Assembly (NCBI GenBank): GCA_964648215.1
Contig: CAZYMF010000041.1
Location: 1-28,870, forward strand
Origin: CAZYMF01 sp964648215
GTDB taxonomy: Bacteria; Desulfobacterota; Binatia; HRBIN30; JACQVA1
Direction: 5' to 3'
DNA length: 28,870 bases
The position numbers were made by a program, and so were the translations under genes. Position 1 is the stretch's first letter. Each line of letters opens with the position of its first letter. The notes under the pieces were generated by a model. That model saw only the letters and a list, made by a program, of their open reading frames with translations, made no database searches and was not told where the DNA came from. Positions 7,071 to 14,285 of the stretch are shown one piece after another.

Positions 7071-7558
7071 AGCGTCCGGCACTGCGCGTTCGTCGGGCCA
7101 CCGCGCGCGACGTGCCGACGATCCTCACACTGATCCGCGGGCTGGCCGACTACGAGAAGCTGTCGCATCAGGTGGAGGCGACGGCGCAGCGCCTGCGCCA
7201 GCACGGGTTCGGCCGGCGCCGCTACTTCGAGGCGCTTCTCTGCCAGCGCGGCGGCGAGCCGATCGGTTTTGCTCTGTACGTGTTCACCTACTCCACGTTT
7301 CTGGCGCGGCCGACGCTCTATCTCGAGGATCTCTTCGTTCTACCCGAGGAGCGCGGGCGCGGTGCCGGCCGGGCCCTGCTGCAGACCCTGGCGCGCCTGG
7401 CCGTGCGCCGGGGCTGTGGTCGCATGGAGTGGGCGGTGCTCGACTGGAATACGCCGGCCATTCGTTTCTACGAGGGCCTCGACGCCGAGCTGCGCAAGGA
7501 ATGGATTCTGACCCGGCTGACCGGTCGGCCGTTGCGGCGGCTCGCCGGCCGCCGCTGA
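7067..7558 (+). CDS. GNAT family N-acetyltransferase (diamine/SAT-like)
   Basis: A 163-residue GNAT protein. It opens with LRVRRATARDVPTILTLIRGLADYEK, the start typical of spermidine/spermine and thialysine N-acetyltransferase-like proteins. The acetyl-CoA loop is EERGRGAGRALLQTL, preceded by PTLYLEDLFVLP. The end has WAVLDWNTPAIRFYEGLDAE, the usual motif B with the catalytic-region Tyr. It transfers an acetyl group from acetyl-CoA to an amine, with substrate unknown. The start codon overlaps the bioB stop (ATGA at 7067-7070), so translation is coupled to biotin synthase. It ends 3 nt before the end of the convergent macrodomain gene. Confidence 0.88.
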   Translation: MKRPALRVRRATARDVPTILTLIRGLADYEKLSHQVEATAQRLRQHGFGRRRYFEALLCQRGGEPIGFALYVFTYSTFLARPTLYLEDLFVLPEERGRGAGRALLQTLARLAVRRGCGRMEWAVLDWNTPAIRFYEGLDAELRKEWILTRLTGRPLRRLAGRR

Positions 7559-7561
7559 GAG

Positions 7562-8101
7562 TCAGCCGGCGGCAATCTCCTCGAGGGCGGCGGCGTAGGT
7601 GTCGAGGTCGTTGGTGCTGAAGAGGACGAAGCGGACGAGATCGATCTCCGGATTCGACCGCAGGTAGTCGCAAACCGTGCGCAGGGCGATGCGGGCGGCG
7701 GTGGCGATCGGGTAGCCGTAGGCGCCGGTGCTGATGGAAGGAAAGGCGAGCGAGCGCAGGCCGTTTTCGCTGGCCACCTCGAGGCTGCGGCGATAGGCGC
7801 TCGCCAGCAGCGCGGGCTCGCCGTGGTCGCCGCCGTGGTAGACCGGGCCGACGGTGTGAATGACGTGCCGCGCCTGCAGCCTGCCGCCGGCGGTGATCTT
7901 GGCCTCGCCGGTGGCGCAGCCGCCCAGCTTCCGGCACTCGGCCAGGATGGCCGGGCCGCCGGCCCGGTGAATGGCGCCGTCGACGCCGCCGCCGCCGAGC
8001 AGGCTCGAGTTGGCGGCGTTCACAATGGCGTCGGTCGTCTCGTCGGTGATGTCCCCGCGCCGTAGCTCGATGCGCGCCTCGCCAACTCGTAGCTCGTTCA
8101 T
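7562..8101 (-). CDS. Macrodomain protein, O-acetyl-ADP-ribose deacetylase type
   Basis: A 179-residue stand-alone macrodomain. RRGDITDETTDAIVNAANSS holds the adenine-binding Asp and the catalytic-loop Asn-Ala-Ala-Asn. GGGGVDGAIHRAGG is the Gly-rich loop over the distal ribose, ITAGGRLQARHVIHTVGP is the central strand, and FPSISTGAYGYP is the phosphate loop. This is the MacroD/YmdB pattern, which hydrolyses O-acetyl-ADP-ribose and removes mono-ADP-ribose from Asp/Glu side chains. It lies 91 nt downstream of the histidine kinase on the same strand and may share its transcript, but nothing links them functionally. No ADP-ribosyltransferase or sirtuin gene is in the window. Confidence 0.92.
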   Translation of the reverse strand: MNELRVGEARIELRRGDITDETTDAIVNAANSSLLGGGGVDGAIHRAGGPAILAECRKLGGCATGEAKITAGGRLQARHVIHTVGPVYHGGDHGEPALLASAYRRSLEVASENGLRSLAFPSISTGAYGYPIATAARIALRTVCDYLRSNPEIDLVRFVLFSTNDLDTYAAALEEIAAG

Positions 8102-8192
8102 GACCGTCTCTCGGTGGAAATTGAACCACCGCGCCGGTCACACCGCAAGCCGGTGCCGAAGAACTCTCGAACCTGCGACTTTCGACTCTTGG

Positions 8193-9977
8193 CTATGCGG
8201 TGACGCGTACCGCCCGCGAGCCGAGGGCCGTGCTGGGGCGCAGGTTCGTGACGTGCGGCCCGGCGGCGGGAAGGTGAATGCGGAAGGTGGCGCCGCGCCC
8301 GGGAGCGGAGCGGACGTCGATCTCGCCGCCGAGCAGCCCGACCAGGCGTTTGACGATGTAGAGCCCCAAGCCGACGCCACCGATCGCGGCGTCGCGATTC
8401 GAAGACTGGCGGAACATGTCGAAGATGACGTTGAGGTCCGCGGCGGCGATACCGACGCCCGAGTCCTGCACCACGAAATGTACCCACTCGCGATTGGCGT
8501 CGGCGGTGACGCTGACGTTGATCTGGCCGGCTTCGGTGAACTTGAGCGCGTTGTGGATGAGGTTGCGCAGCAGCACCTGCAGCTTGGCCGGGTCGCTGCG
8601 GATGACCGGCACGGCCGGGTCGACGCGCCAGCGCAGCTCGACGCTCGGCTTGCGCCACGCCGGCGGAATGGCGGCGAAGAGCTGCTCGACCAGCTCGGGA
8701 ACCTCCACCGGACCGAGGTCGACCGTGATGAGGCCGCGCTCCAGCCGCCCGACGTCGAGCGTCGCCTGGATCAGATCGAGGAGCTGGAGAGCCTGCTCGT
8801 GAACGCGGTTGAGCGTGTCGAGATGATCCTCGGCGAGATCGCCGAAGGCGCCCTCGCGCTGCAGGTCGGTGTAGCCGATGATCACGTTCAGCGGCGTGCG
8901 CAGCTCGTGCGACATCGTCGCCATCCACTCTTCTTTGAGGTTGCTGGCGGTACGCAGGTCGTTGACCAGGTTGGCGATCTCCAGCGCCGCCGCCGCTTGC
9001 AAAGCGATGCCGCTGAGGATGCGACAGGTCTTGGGGGGGGCGACGGCCGGGGTGCGGCGCGCGAGCAGCACCAACCCGAGCAGGCGCTCGCCCCGCTGCA
9101 GCCGGGCGGCGAGCACCGCCACGGCCTTCCAGCGGCGGAGCAGGGCGTCGAGGACGGGATCGTGCAGCGCCGAACGGGGCACGTCGACCATGCCATCGTT
9201 CATGGCGGTCCGCAGCGGCGCGGCGGCGCCGGGATTGACCTCGAGCTGCTGTGCCTCGGCGCCGCTGCCGCCGCCGGCGACGGCGGCGATGCGGAAGACC
9301 TCGCGCTCGGCATCCCAGAGCAGCACGGCGCTGGCCGCGCTCCGCGTAGCGGTACAGGCATTGCGCGCCACCCGAACGGCCACCTCGCCGGCATCGGCGG
9401 AGACCGAGATGTCTTGCGTCGCCGCGAGCATGGCCTCGGCCACCTCGCTGGCCTCGAGCTGGGCGGCGTTGGCCCGGGCCAGTTGCCGCCCCTGGGTTTC
9501 GAGCTGGCGAAGCTGTCCCTGCATTCGCTGGTCGCGCTCGCTGCGGCTGAGCAAGCCGACGCAAGCGATGGCGGTGGTCGCTGCCAACGTGCCGAGCGTG
9601 CCTGCCGGATCCGCGGCAAGGCCGACGGCCCACCACCAGCCGGCGGCGACGGCGGTGGCCGTCAGAACCGGGCTGAAGACGGGCAAGGGGAGGAACAAGC
9701 CGGGCGCCAGCATCGCCAGCGCCACAGCAACCAGGGCCAACGGCGGGCTCAGCCGAAGCACGATCTGGGTGAGGGCCACGGCGGCAAGGGCGCAGACCAG
9801 TGCGGAAAGGAAAGGCCGCCATGCGGCCCAGCGCCCCGCCGACGCGTTGCTTTCCGCAACAATCCGGCGCTCAGGCGATTCCGCGACGGAGTGCACCTGC
9901 TCGGCGACATCCCCGGTGTCGAGGCTGGGCCTGGCTTCCGGTGCCGTCTGGAGTAACGGCGCTATGCCCACACTCAT
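8193..9977 (-). CDS. Membrane sensor histidine kinase with GAF domain, orphan
   Basis: A 594-residue kinase. Residues 55-145 form several membrane segments. A coiled helix (about 146-185) leads into a GAF-like domain (about 186-340), then a HisKA domain with the phosphorylated His357 in MATMSHELRTPLNVIIGY. The ATPase domain follows, with N box NLIHNALKFTEAG, G1 box VQDSGVGIAAADL, F region FDMFRQS and G2 box GGVGLGLYIVKRL. No receiver domain is fused and no response regulator gene is adjacent, so the partner is elsewhere. The frame stays open 465 nt upstream, but MSVGIAPLLQ is preferred because the upstream part covers palindromic repeats and reads as low-complexity Arg/Pro sequence. The signal sensed is unknown. 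Confidence 0.88.
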   Translation of the reverse strand: MSVGIAPLLQTAPEARPSLDTGDVAEQVHSVAESPERRIVAESNASAGRWAAWRPFLSALVCALAAVALTQIVLRLSPPLALVAVALAMLAPGLFLPLPVFSPVLTATAVAAGWWWAVGLAADPAGTLGTLAATTAIACVGLLSRSERDQRMQGQLRQLETQGRQLARANAAQLEASEVAEAMLAATQDISVSADAGEVAVRVARNACTATRSAASAVLLWDAEREVFRIAAVAGGGSGAEAQQLEVNPGAAAPLRTAMNDGMVDVPRSALHDPVLDALLRRWKAVAVLAARLQRGERLLGLVLLARRTPAVAPPKTCRILSGIALQAAAALEIANLVNDLRTASNLKEEWMATMSHELRTPLNVIIGYTDLQREGAFGDLAEDHLDTLNRVHEQALQLLDLIQATLDVGRLERGLITVDLGPVEVPELVEQLFAAIPPAWRKPSVELRWRVDPAVPVIRSDPAKLQVLLRNLIHNALKFTEAGQINVSVTADANREWVHFVVQDSGVGIAAADLNVIFDMFRQSSNRDAAIGGVGLGLYIVKRLVGLLGGEIDVRSAPGRGATFRIHLPAAGPHVTNLRPSTALGSRAVRVTA

Positions 9978-9983
9978 CGAGGC

Positions 9984-10143
9984 CACGGGCTGGAGCCAAG
10001 CTAGTCGTGTGCCAGCCTGGCCTGGCCCATCGGGTGGACGCAGACGGCGGGCCGGGGAGGGTTTTGATGACGCACCGACGTCGCAGTGCCGCGGGGCGTC
10101 ACGCGCCCCGGTGACGCCGGCGGCGCACAGGCTGGAGGCTGTG
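9984..10143 (+). repeat. Two degenerate copies of the GGCTGGA palindrome in a divergent intergenic region
   Basis: The space between the kinase and the hydrolase holds CACGGGCTGGAGCC at 9984-9997 and CACAGGCTGGAGGCT at 10126-10140, both close to the core at 5936-5950. The second folds as CACAG (10126-10130) with CTGTG (10139-10143). Between them, at 10093-10118, lie two mutually exclusive stems: GGGGCG (10093-10098) with CGCCCC (10104-10109), or GGCGTCAC (10095-10102) with GTGACGCC (10111-10118). The rest of the 242-nt region shows no gene. Confidence 0.6.
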
Positions 10144-10219
10144 TCGCGACAGGTTACCGGGCGGTACGGCAGGGCGCTGCGGTGTCGATGGTGGCGATGG
10201 TTCGTGCTAAGGGCTCGGA

Positions 10220-11032
10220 TTGGGCAGGTTGCTTGTGTCGCAGGAGTCGAGAGTAGCCAACGCGGAGGGCATCGAGCTCGTGATCGAGGTGTTCGGTCAG
10301 GGCCCCCCCCTGCTGTTCGCGCACAGCCTGGGATCGTGTCGCCATCAGGCGCGCCGGCTGCTGGCGCCCCTGGCCGACGCGTTCCAGGTGATCGTGTTCG
10401 ATCAGCGTGGTCACTGCGGGTCGACGCCGGTGACCGACGCATCCTTGTACGAGCCGCATCGGATGGCGGAGGACATTGCCGTGGTGCTCGATCACGTCGG
10501 GGTCGAGCAGGCCATCGTGGCGGGTGAATCGATGGGGGCGGCGACGGCGCTGCTGTTTGCCATCTCGTATCCGAAGCGCGCCCAGCACCTGGTGTTGATC
10601 GCGCCGACGGCGGCCGACCAGCGCAATTCGGGTTGTGAGATGATCATGGCCCTGGCGGATTTTGCCGCGGAGTACGGTCTCAAGGCGGCCGGGGATGCGG
10701 TGGCGCTGGCGGCGATGGGCAGCGGCATACCGCGCCGGGTGGCGCAGATGATCACGGCGGTGTGGACGCATCACCGGCTCGAAAGCTTCGTCGCCGCCAA
10801 TCGGGCCGTGCCGCAGTGGGTGCTCTTCGACAGCCTGGCACCGGTGGCGGCGCTGCGCATGCCCGTGGGGATCTTCGGCTGGGGCGGCGATCCCAGCCGC
10901 CCGCTGTCGCTGGCGCGGCGTCTCGCTTCCGCCGCCCGTCACGGGCAGCTCGAGACCGTCGACTCGCTGGCGGCGGTCGCAGGAGACCCGGGTCTCTACG
11001 CCCGCATCATCTGCGGCTTGCTGCCAGGGTAG
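10220..11032 (+). CDS. Alpha/beta-hydrolase fold protein
   Basis: A 270-residue alpha/beta-hydrolase. GPPLLFAHSLGS supplies the oxyanion-hole region, VIVFDQRGHCGS is the strand before the nucleophile half, and the elbow is AGESMGAA with Ser104. A likely acid is the Asp in FGWGGDPSRP near the C-terminus. The expected C-terminal Gly-His before the last helix is not present: that stretch reads TVDSLAAVAGDPG, so the classical triad seems incomplete. The fold includes 3-oxoadipate enol-lactonases, haloperoxidase-like proteins and esterases; substrate unknown. The start codon appears to be TTG at 10220, with no strong ribosome site; a later GTG at 10235 is possible. It ends 5 nt from the convergent MaoC gene. 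Confidence 0.82.
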   Translation: MGRLLVSQESRVANAEGIELVIEVFGQGPPLLFAHSLGSCRHQARRLLAPLADAFQVIVFDQRGHCGSTPVTDASLYEPHRMAEDIAVVLDHVGVEQAIVAGESMGAATALLFAISYPKRAQHLVLIAPTAADQRNSGCEMIMALADFAAEYGLKAAGDAVALAAMGSGIPRRVAQMITAVWTHHRLESFVAANRAVPQWVLFDSLAPVAALRMPVGIFGWGGDPSRPLSLARRLASAARHGQLETVDSLAAVAGDPGLYARIICGLLPG

Positions 11033-11037
11033 TGTCG

Positions 11038-11493
11038 CTACGAACGCGGCCGGCGCGGGACCAGGACGCGCCGGCGCAGCGAGAGGACAGGCTCGTCCTT
11101 CTGGTTCCGGGCGCGGGTCTCGACGTAGAGGATGCCGCGGTCGGACTTCGAGCGCGACTCGGTCTTCTCCAGGATCTCGCTCTCGGCGTAGATGGTGTCG
11201 CCGTGAAAGGTCGGCCCCAGGTGGCGGACGTTCTCGTACTCGAGGTTGGCAATGGCCCCCTGGCTGATGTCGCGCACCGACATGCCGACGGCGATGGCGA
11301 ACACGAGAGTTCCGTTGACCAGACACCTGCCGTGCTGCGACTGGCTGGCGTAGTGGTCGTCGAAGTGGATGGGGTTGGTGTTCATCGTCATCAGGGTGAA
11401 CCAGGTGTCGTCGAAGTCGCGGATGGTGCGGCCGGGCCAGTGCTTGATGACCTGCCCGACAGTGAAGTCGTCGAAGTAGGGGCCGTTCTGCAT
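11038..11493 (-). CDS. MaoC-like hot-dog dehydratase
   Basis: A 151-residue single hot-dog domain. It begins YFDDFTVGQVIKHWPGRTIRDFDDTWF, as in MaoC proteins, and has the active-site segment TMNTNPIHFDDHYA. In classical R-specific enoyl-CoA hydratases this is G-D-x-N-P-x-H; here the catalytic Asp position holds Asn, a variant seen in the mesaconyl-CoA hydratase/citrate lyase-associated branch (NTxPxH). The His is kept. The C-terminal half, RHLGPTFHGDTIYAESEILEK, is standard for the family. It probably hydrates or dehydrates an acyl-CoA. It ends next to the convergent hydrolase; its promoter side runs into the assembly gap about 100 nt away, so upstream partners may be missing. Confidence 0.88.
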   Translation of the reverse strand: MQNGPYFDDFTVGQVIKHWPGRTIRDFDDTWFTLMTMNTNPIHFDDHYASQSQHGRCLVNGTLVFAIAVGMSVRDISQGAIANLEYENVRHLGPTFHGDTIYAESEILEKTESRSKSDRGILYVETRARNQKDEPVLSLRRRVLVPRRPRS

Positions 11494-11591
11494 GGTGGAG
11501 TCCTCCGAGGCAGGTGTCTACAAAGGAGCAGCGGCGAGCACAAGGATGGACGTGCTCCGCTACGTCGGGCCGTTTGCTGAGGTAGGGTGCG

Positions 11592-11691
11592 NNNNNNNNN
11601 NNNNNNNNNNNNNNNNNNNNNNNNNNNNNNNNNNNNNNNNNNNNNNNNNNNNNNNNNNNNNNNNNNNNNNNNNNNNNNNNNNNNNNNNNNN
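11592..11691. other. Assembly gap, exactly 100 N
   Basis: One hundred undetermined bases, the conventional length for a scaffold join of unknown size. Translations across it are not meaningful. The order of the genes left and right of it rests on scaffolding. The bases around it (11494-11591 and 11692-11778) hold no gene I can support. Confidence 0.98.
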
Positions 11692-11778
11692 CCATCGCCT
11701 GAAATGCCTTGACTGACGCTGCCGCGCGTGGCCACATGACCGCTTCGCTGTGCTCCGGCGGCAACCTCGCCGGCGGCG

Positions 11779-13617
11779 ATGGGAGGCAAGTTGACGCGAA
11801 GCCGGCATTCGACGAATTGTTTGGTCCTCGGCGTTACCCTGCTGTTGTGTTTCCCTGCGGCGGGCCATGCGGTGTCGACCTGTGCCGGCGACTGCAACGG
11901 CGACGGCGAGGTCACGGCCGACGAGCTGGTGCTCGGATTCAACTACTTCCTCAGCGGTGCTTCGCCAGCAACGTGCCTTGCCGCCGATGTCGATCAAGAC
12001 GGCACGGTGAGCATGGATGAGTTCTCGTCGGCCTTGGTTGCCAGCGTTACCACTTGCGCCCGGACGCCCGACCCGCCGACGGCGACGATGCCGGAGGTGT
12101 CGGTGAACATCGGAAGCAGCACCGCAACGCAGGGCGGGTCGGGGGAGTTCCAGGTTTCGATTGCCGCGTCGGGAGCGGAGATCGAAGCGCTGCAGCAGTA
12201 CGTTCAGTACGATGCCGGCATATCCGTCCCCGTTGTCGCCACGCCGTACGGGCCGGGGCTTGATTGCACGGTAAATCAGCAACTCTCAGCGCTTCTCCTT
12301 CCCGTACCCGGGCCACCTGGGTGCATTCTGGGGGTGAGCTGCAATCGAGTCTCCGTCTTTGTGCTCTTTCTGCCACCGCTTGGCAGCATGAACGAGCAGT
12401 TGGTGTTCACATGTAACGTCAATATCGCTCCGGACGCTGCCCCGGGGAATCACCCGCTGCTCAATCTCGGGCTTGTCGCCAGCGACACGAGCGGCAACGC
12501 TCTCACGGTAGGCGGTAGCGACGGATCGATCCTTGTCATCACCCCGACGCCGAGCGTGACCCCGACGGAGACTCCGACCCCGACCCCGACGCCTAGCGAC
12601 ACGGTGACGCCTACCCCGAGCCCATCGGCTTCTCCCACGCCCACGCGAACGTTCACCGCGACGGCAACGCCGACGCGCACCGCCACGCCGACGCGCACCG
12701 CTACGAACAGTCGGACCGAAACCCCGACGCGAACGCCGACGGCGACGCCGACCGATACGCGCACGGCAACACCCACGCGGACGTCGACGCCGACGCGGAC
12801 CGCGACTCCAACGTCGACGCCGACGGTGACGCACACCGATACGGCAACGCCGACATCGACGATGACTCAGACTTCCACGCCGAGTGCCAGCCCGACGGCG
12901 TCGGCAACCGATACCGTCACCGCCAGCCCGACGCTCTCGCCCACAGTCACCCGCAGCCCCAGCGGTACGGTGACCCCGACGGCCAGCGCGACGCCGACGT
13001 CGACCTTCACTCCCACGGCGACACCGAGCGCCACCGCGAGTGCCACCGCACCGGCAGCTTCGTTCACCGCGACCCCGAGCGCCTCCGCCTCCACGTCACC
13101 CACCGCCACCGCGACGGCGACGATCAGCACGACCACGACGCCGACGGTAACGGCGAGCTCAACCCCCTCACCTGAGATCAGCGCCACGCCGAGCCCGAGC
13201 CTGACGCCGACCGCGAGCTCGACGGTTGCGCCGACGGCGACCGAAACGCCGACGGCGACAAGTTCCGCCCAGCCGTCCGCGACCTTCACCGCGACGCCGA
13301 GCGTCACGACCGCGCCCTCCGAGACCTACACGCCGACGGCGACCGGCACCATCGTCCCCACCAACAGCCCGACACCGACGGCCACGGCGAACGACACGGC
13401 AACGTTCTCACCGACGGCGACCGTGGCACCCCCGTGCGCCGGCGACTGCGACACCGACGGCAACGTGTCCGCTGCCGAGCTGGTGACCGCAATCGACGTC
13501 GTGCTCGGCAAGGCCGCGCCCGACGCCTGTCTTGGACTGGCGACTGGTGGCTCGTCCGCAACGGTGGTGGACCTCAGCCGTGCCGTCGACAACGCGCTGG
13601 GCGGGTGCAATCCGTAG
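11779..13617 (+). CDS. Secreted stalk protein: dockerin-like module, cohesin-like domain, Thr/Pro stalk, second dockerin-like module
   Basis: A 612-residue exported protein. A signal peptide (about 1-32, cleavage after HAVS or near) is followed by CAGDCNGDGEVTADEL, a pair of EF-hand-type calcium loops (38-49 and 70-81) bracketed by cysteines. Residues 105-253 form a beta domain resembling cohesin/carbohydrate-binding folds. Residues 254-550 are a stalk of Thr, Pro, Ser and Ala with a two-residue rhythm (TPT, TAT). Residues 551-612 repeat the first module, CAGDCDTDGNVSAAEL, with its second loop degraded. No membrane anchor or sorting tail ends the protein. Likely released or surface-bound and extended. 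Such TPT-rich dockerin proteins recur in Binatota-like genomes. Ligand unknown. The start lies 87 nt after the gap. Confidence 0.75.
   Translation: MGGKLTRSRHSTNCLVLGVTLLLCFPAAGHAVSTCAGDCNGDGEVTADELVLGFNYFLSGASPATCLAADVDQDGTVSMDEFSSALVASVTTCARTPDPPTATMPEVSVNIGSSTATQGGSGEFQVSIAASGAEIEALQQYVQYDAGISVPVVATPYGPGLDCTVNQQLSALLLPVPGPPGCILGVSCNRVSVFVLFLPPLGSMNEQLVFTCNVNIAPDAAPGNHPLLNLGLVASDTSGNALTVGGSDGSILVITPTPSVTPTETPTPTPTPSDTVTPTPSPSASPTPTRTFTATATPTRTATPTRTATNSRTETPTRTPTATPTDTRTATPTRTSTPTRTATPTSTPTVTHTDTATPTSTMTQTSTPSASPTASATDTVTASPTLSPTVTRSPSGTVTPTASATPTSTFTPTATPSATASATAPAASFTATPSASASTSPTATATATISTTTTPTVTASSTPSPEISATPSPSLTPTASSTVAPTATETPTATSSAQPSATFTATPSVTTAPSETYTPTATGTIVPTNSPTPTATANDTATFSPTATVAPPCAGDCDTDGNVSAAELVTAIDVVLGKAAPDACLGLATGGSSATVVDLSRAVDNALGGCNP
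12538..13428 (+). repeat. Degenerate short-period coding repeat of the Thr/Pro stalk
   Basis: About 890 nt of CCGACG/GCGACG/ACGCCG-type hexamers and dodecamers encode the stalk. The period is short and imperfect, so slippage could lengthen or shorten the stalk. The opposite strand is open for long stretches and reads as Val/Gly repeats; that is a by-product of the repeat. Confidence 0.85.
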
Positions 13618-13664
13618 CCTTCGTGTCTCGGGTCATCACAACAGCCCACCTCGCGGATAGACTT

Positions 13665-13739
13665 CCCTCACCCTGACCGTCTCCCAGGGGGAGAGGGAAC
13701 CGGACAGCATCTCTCTCGAGTTGATGGGAGAGGCTCAGT
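13665..13739 (+). repeat. REP-like element, CCCTCACCCTGACC...GGGAGAGGG type
   Basis: Between two convergent genes lies CCCTCACCCTGACCGTCTCC followed by AGGGGGAGAGGG. Bases 13677-13685 pair with 13689-13697 as a nine-pair stem with one mismatch and an AGG loop. A second CTCTC/GAGAG pair follows around 13712-13733. Sequences of the form CCCTCACCC...CTCTCCC...GGGAGAGGG are common dispersed palindromes in many bacterial genomes. Here it may also stop transcription from both sides. Confidence 0.7.
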
Positions 13740-13775
13740 CGGCAGCCTGGATCTCCTCGGTTGTGAGACGCGTCA

Positions 13776-14285
13776 CTACGCCATCACCCGCAGCAGCTCT
13801 CGCGTGATGCGCTCGGTGGCGCCCCAGATGACGTGGGGGCCGACGACGAAGGCGGGCACGTCGATCTCGGCGCCGGCGCTGAGGCGGCGGCGCACGGTCT
13901 GGCGAGTGGCCGGCGTTCGCAGCGTCACCAGCGGAACGGTGAACACCGCCGCCACCTCGTGGGGATCGGCGCGGAACACGTAGGGACGCAGCACGCGGCC
14001 GGCGAACGGACTGATCACAAAGTTGGAGGTGAGCGTGTGGACCTCGGGAAGCGCCTGCAGCAGCTCGACGTCCGCGGCGCGCAGGCCGATCTCCTCCTCC
14101 GCTTCGCGTAGCGCGGTGGCCCACAGGCTCTCGTCGCGCCCGGGTTCGTGACGTCCGCCGGGAAAGGCGATCTGACCCTGGTGCGTGGGCGAATCGTGGC
14201 TACGCTCGATGAAGACGACGTGGGTCTCGCCGTCGACCGTCACCACCGGAACGAGCACGGCGGCGCGCTTCGGCTCGGGCGTCAT
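13776..14285 (-). CDS. nudL: CoA-pyrophosphatase-type Nudix hydrolase
   Basis: A 169-residue Nudix protein. THQGQIAFPGGRHEPGRDES followed by LWATALREAEEEIGL contains both the CoA-specific pre-motif (HQGQxAFPGG) and the Nudix box with REAEEEIGL metal-binding glutamates. This pair of motifs marks the NUDT7/YeaB group, which splits CoA or its derivatives into 3',5'-ADP and phosphopantetheine. The last part, PAFVVGPHVIWGATERITRELL, is the usual C-terminal IWGxTxxI helix of that group. The start ATG overlaps the stop of the TrpC-like gene (14282-14285, ATGA), so the two are coupled. The longer open frame upstream is the wrong frame of that gene. Confidence 0.92.
   Translation of the reverse strand: MTPEPKRAAVLVPVVTVDGETHVVFIERSHDSPTHQGQIAFPGGRHEPGRDESLWATALREAEEEIGLRAADVELLQALPEVHTLTSNFVISPFAGRVLRPYVFRADPHEVAAVFTVPLVTLRTPATRQTVRRRLSAGAEIDVPAFVVGPHVIWGATERITRELLRVMA

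Noticed and set aside
9978..10442. Upstream extension of the histidine kinase by 155 residues
   Set aside because: The extra part crosses palindromic repeats and the hydrolase gene on the other strand and reads as low-complexity Arg/Pro sequence.
12450..13307. Long open frames on the minus strand with Val/Gly repeats
   Set aside because: They mirror the Thr/Pro-coding repeat and have no signal, start or family match.
11779..13617. Stalk protein as substrate of the exosortase at 4512-5054
   Set aside because: Its C-terminus is a Cys-bracketed dockerin-like module ending GGCNP, with no hydrophobic helix or basic tail.
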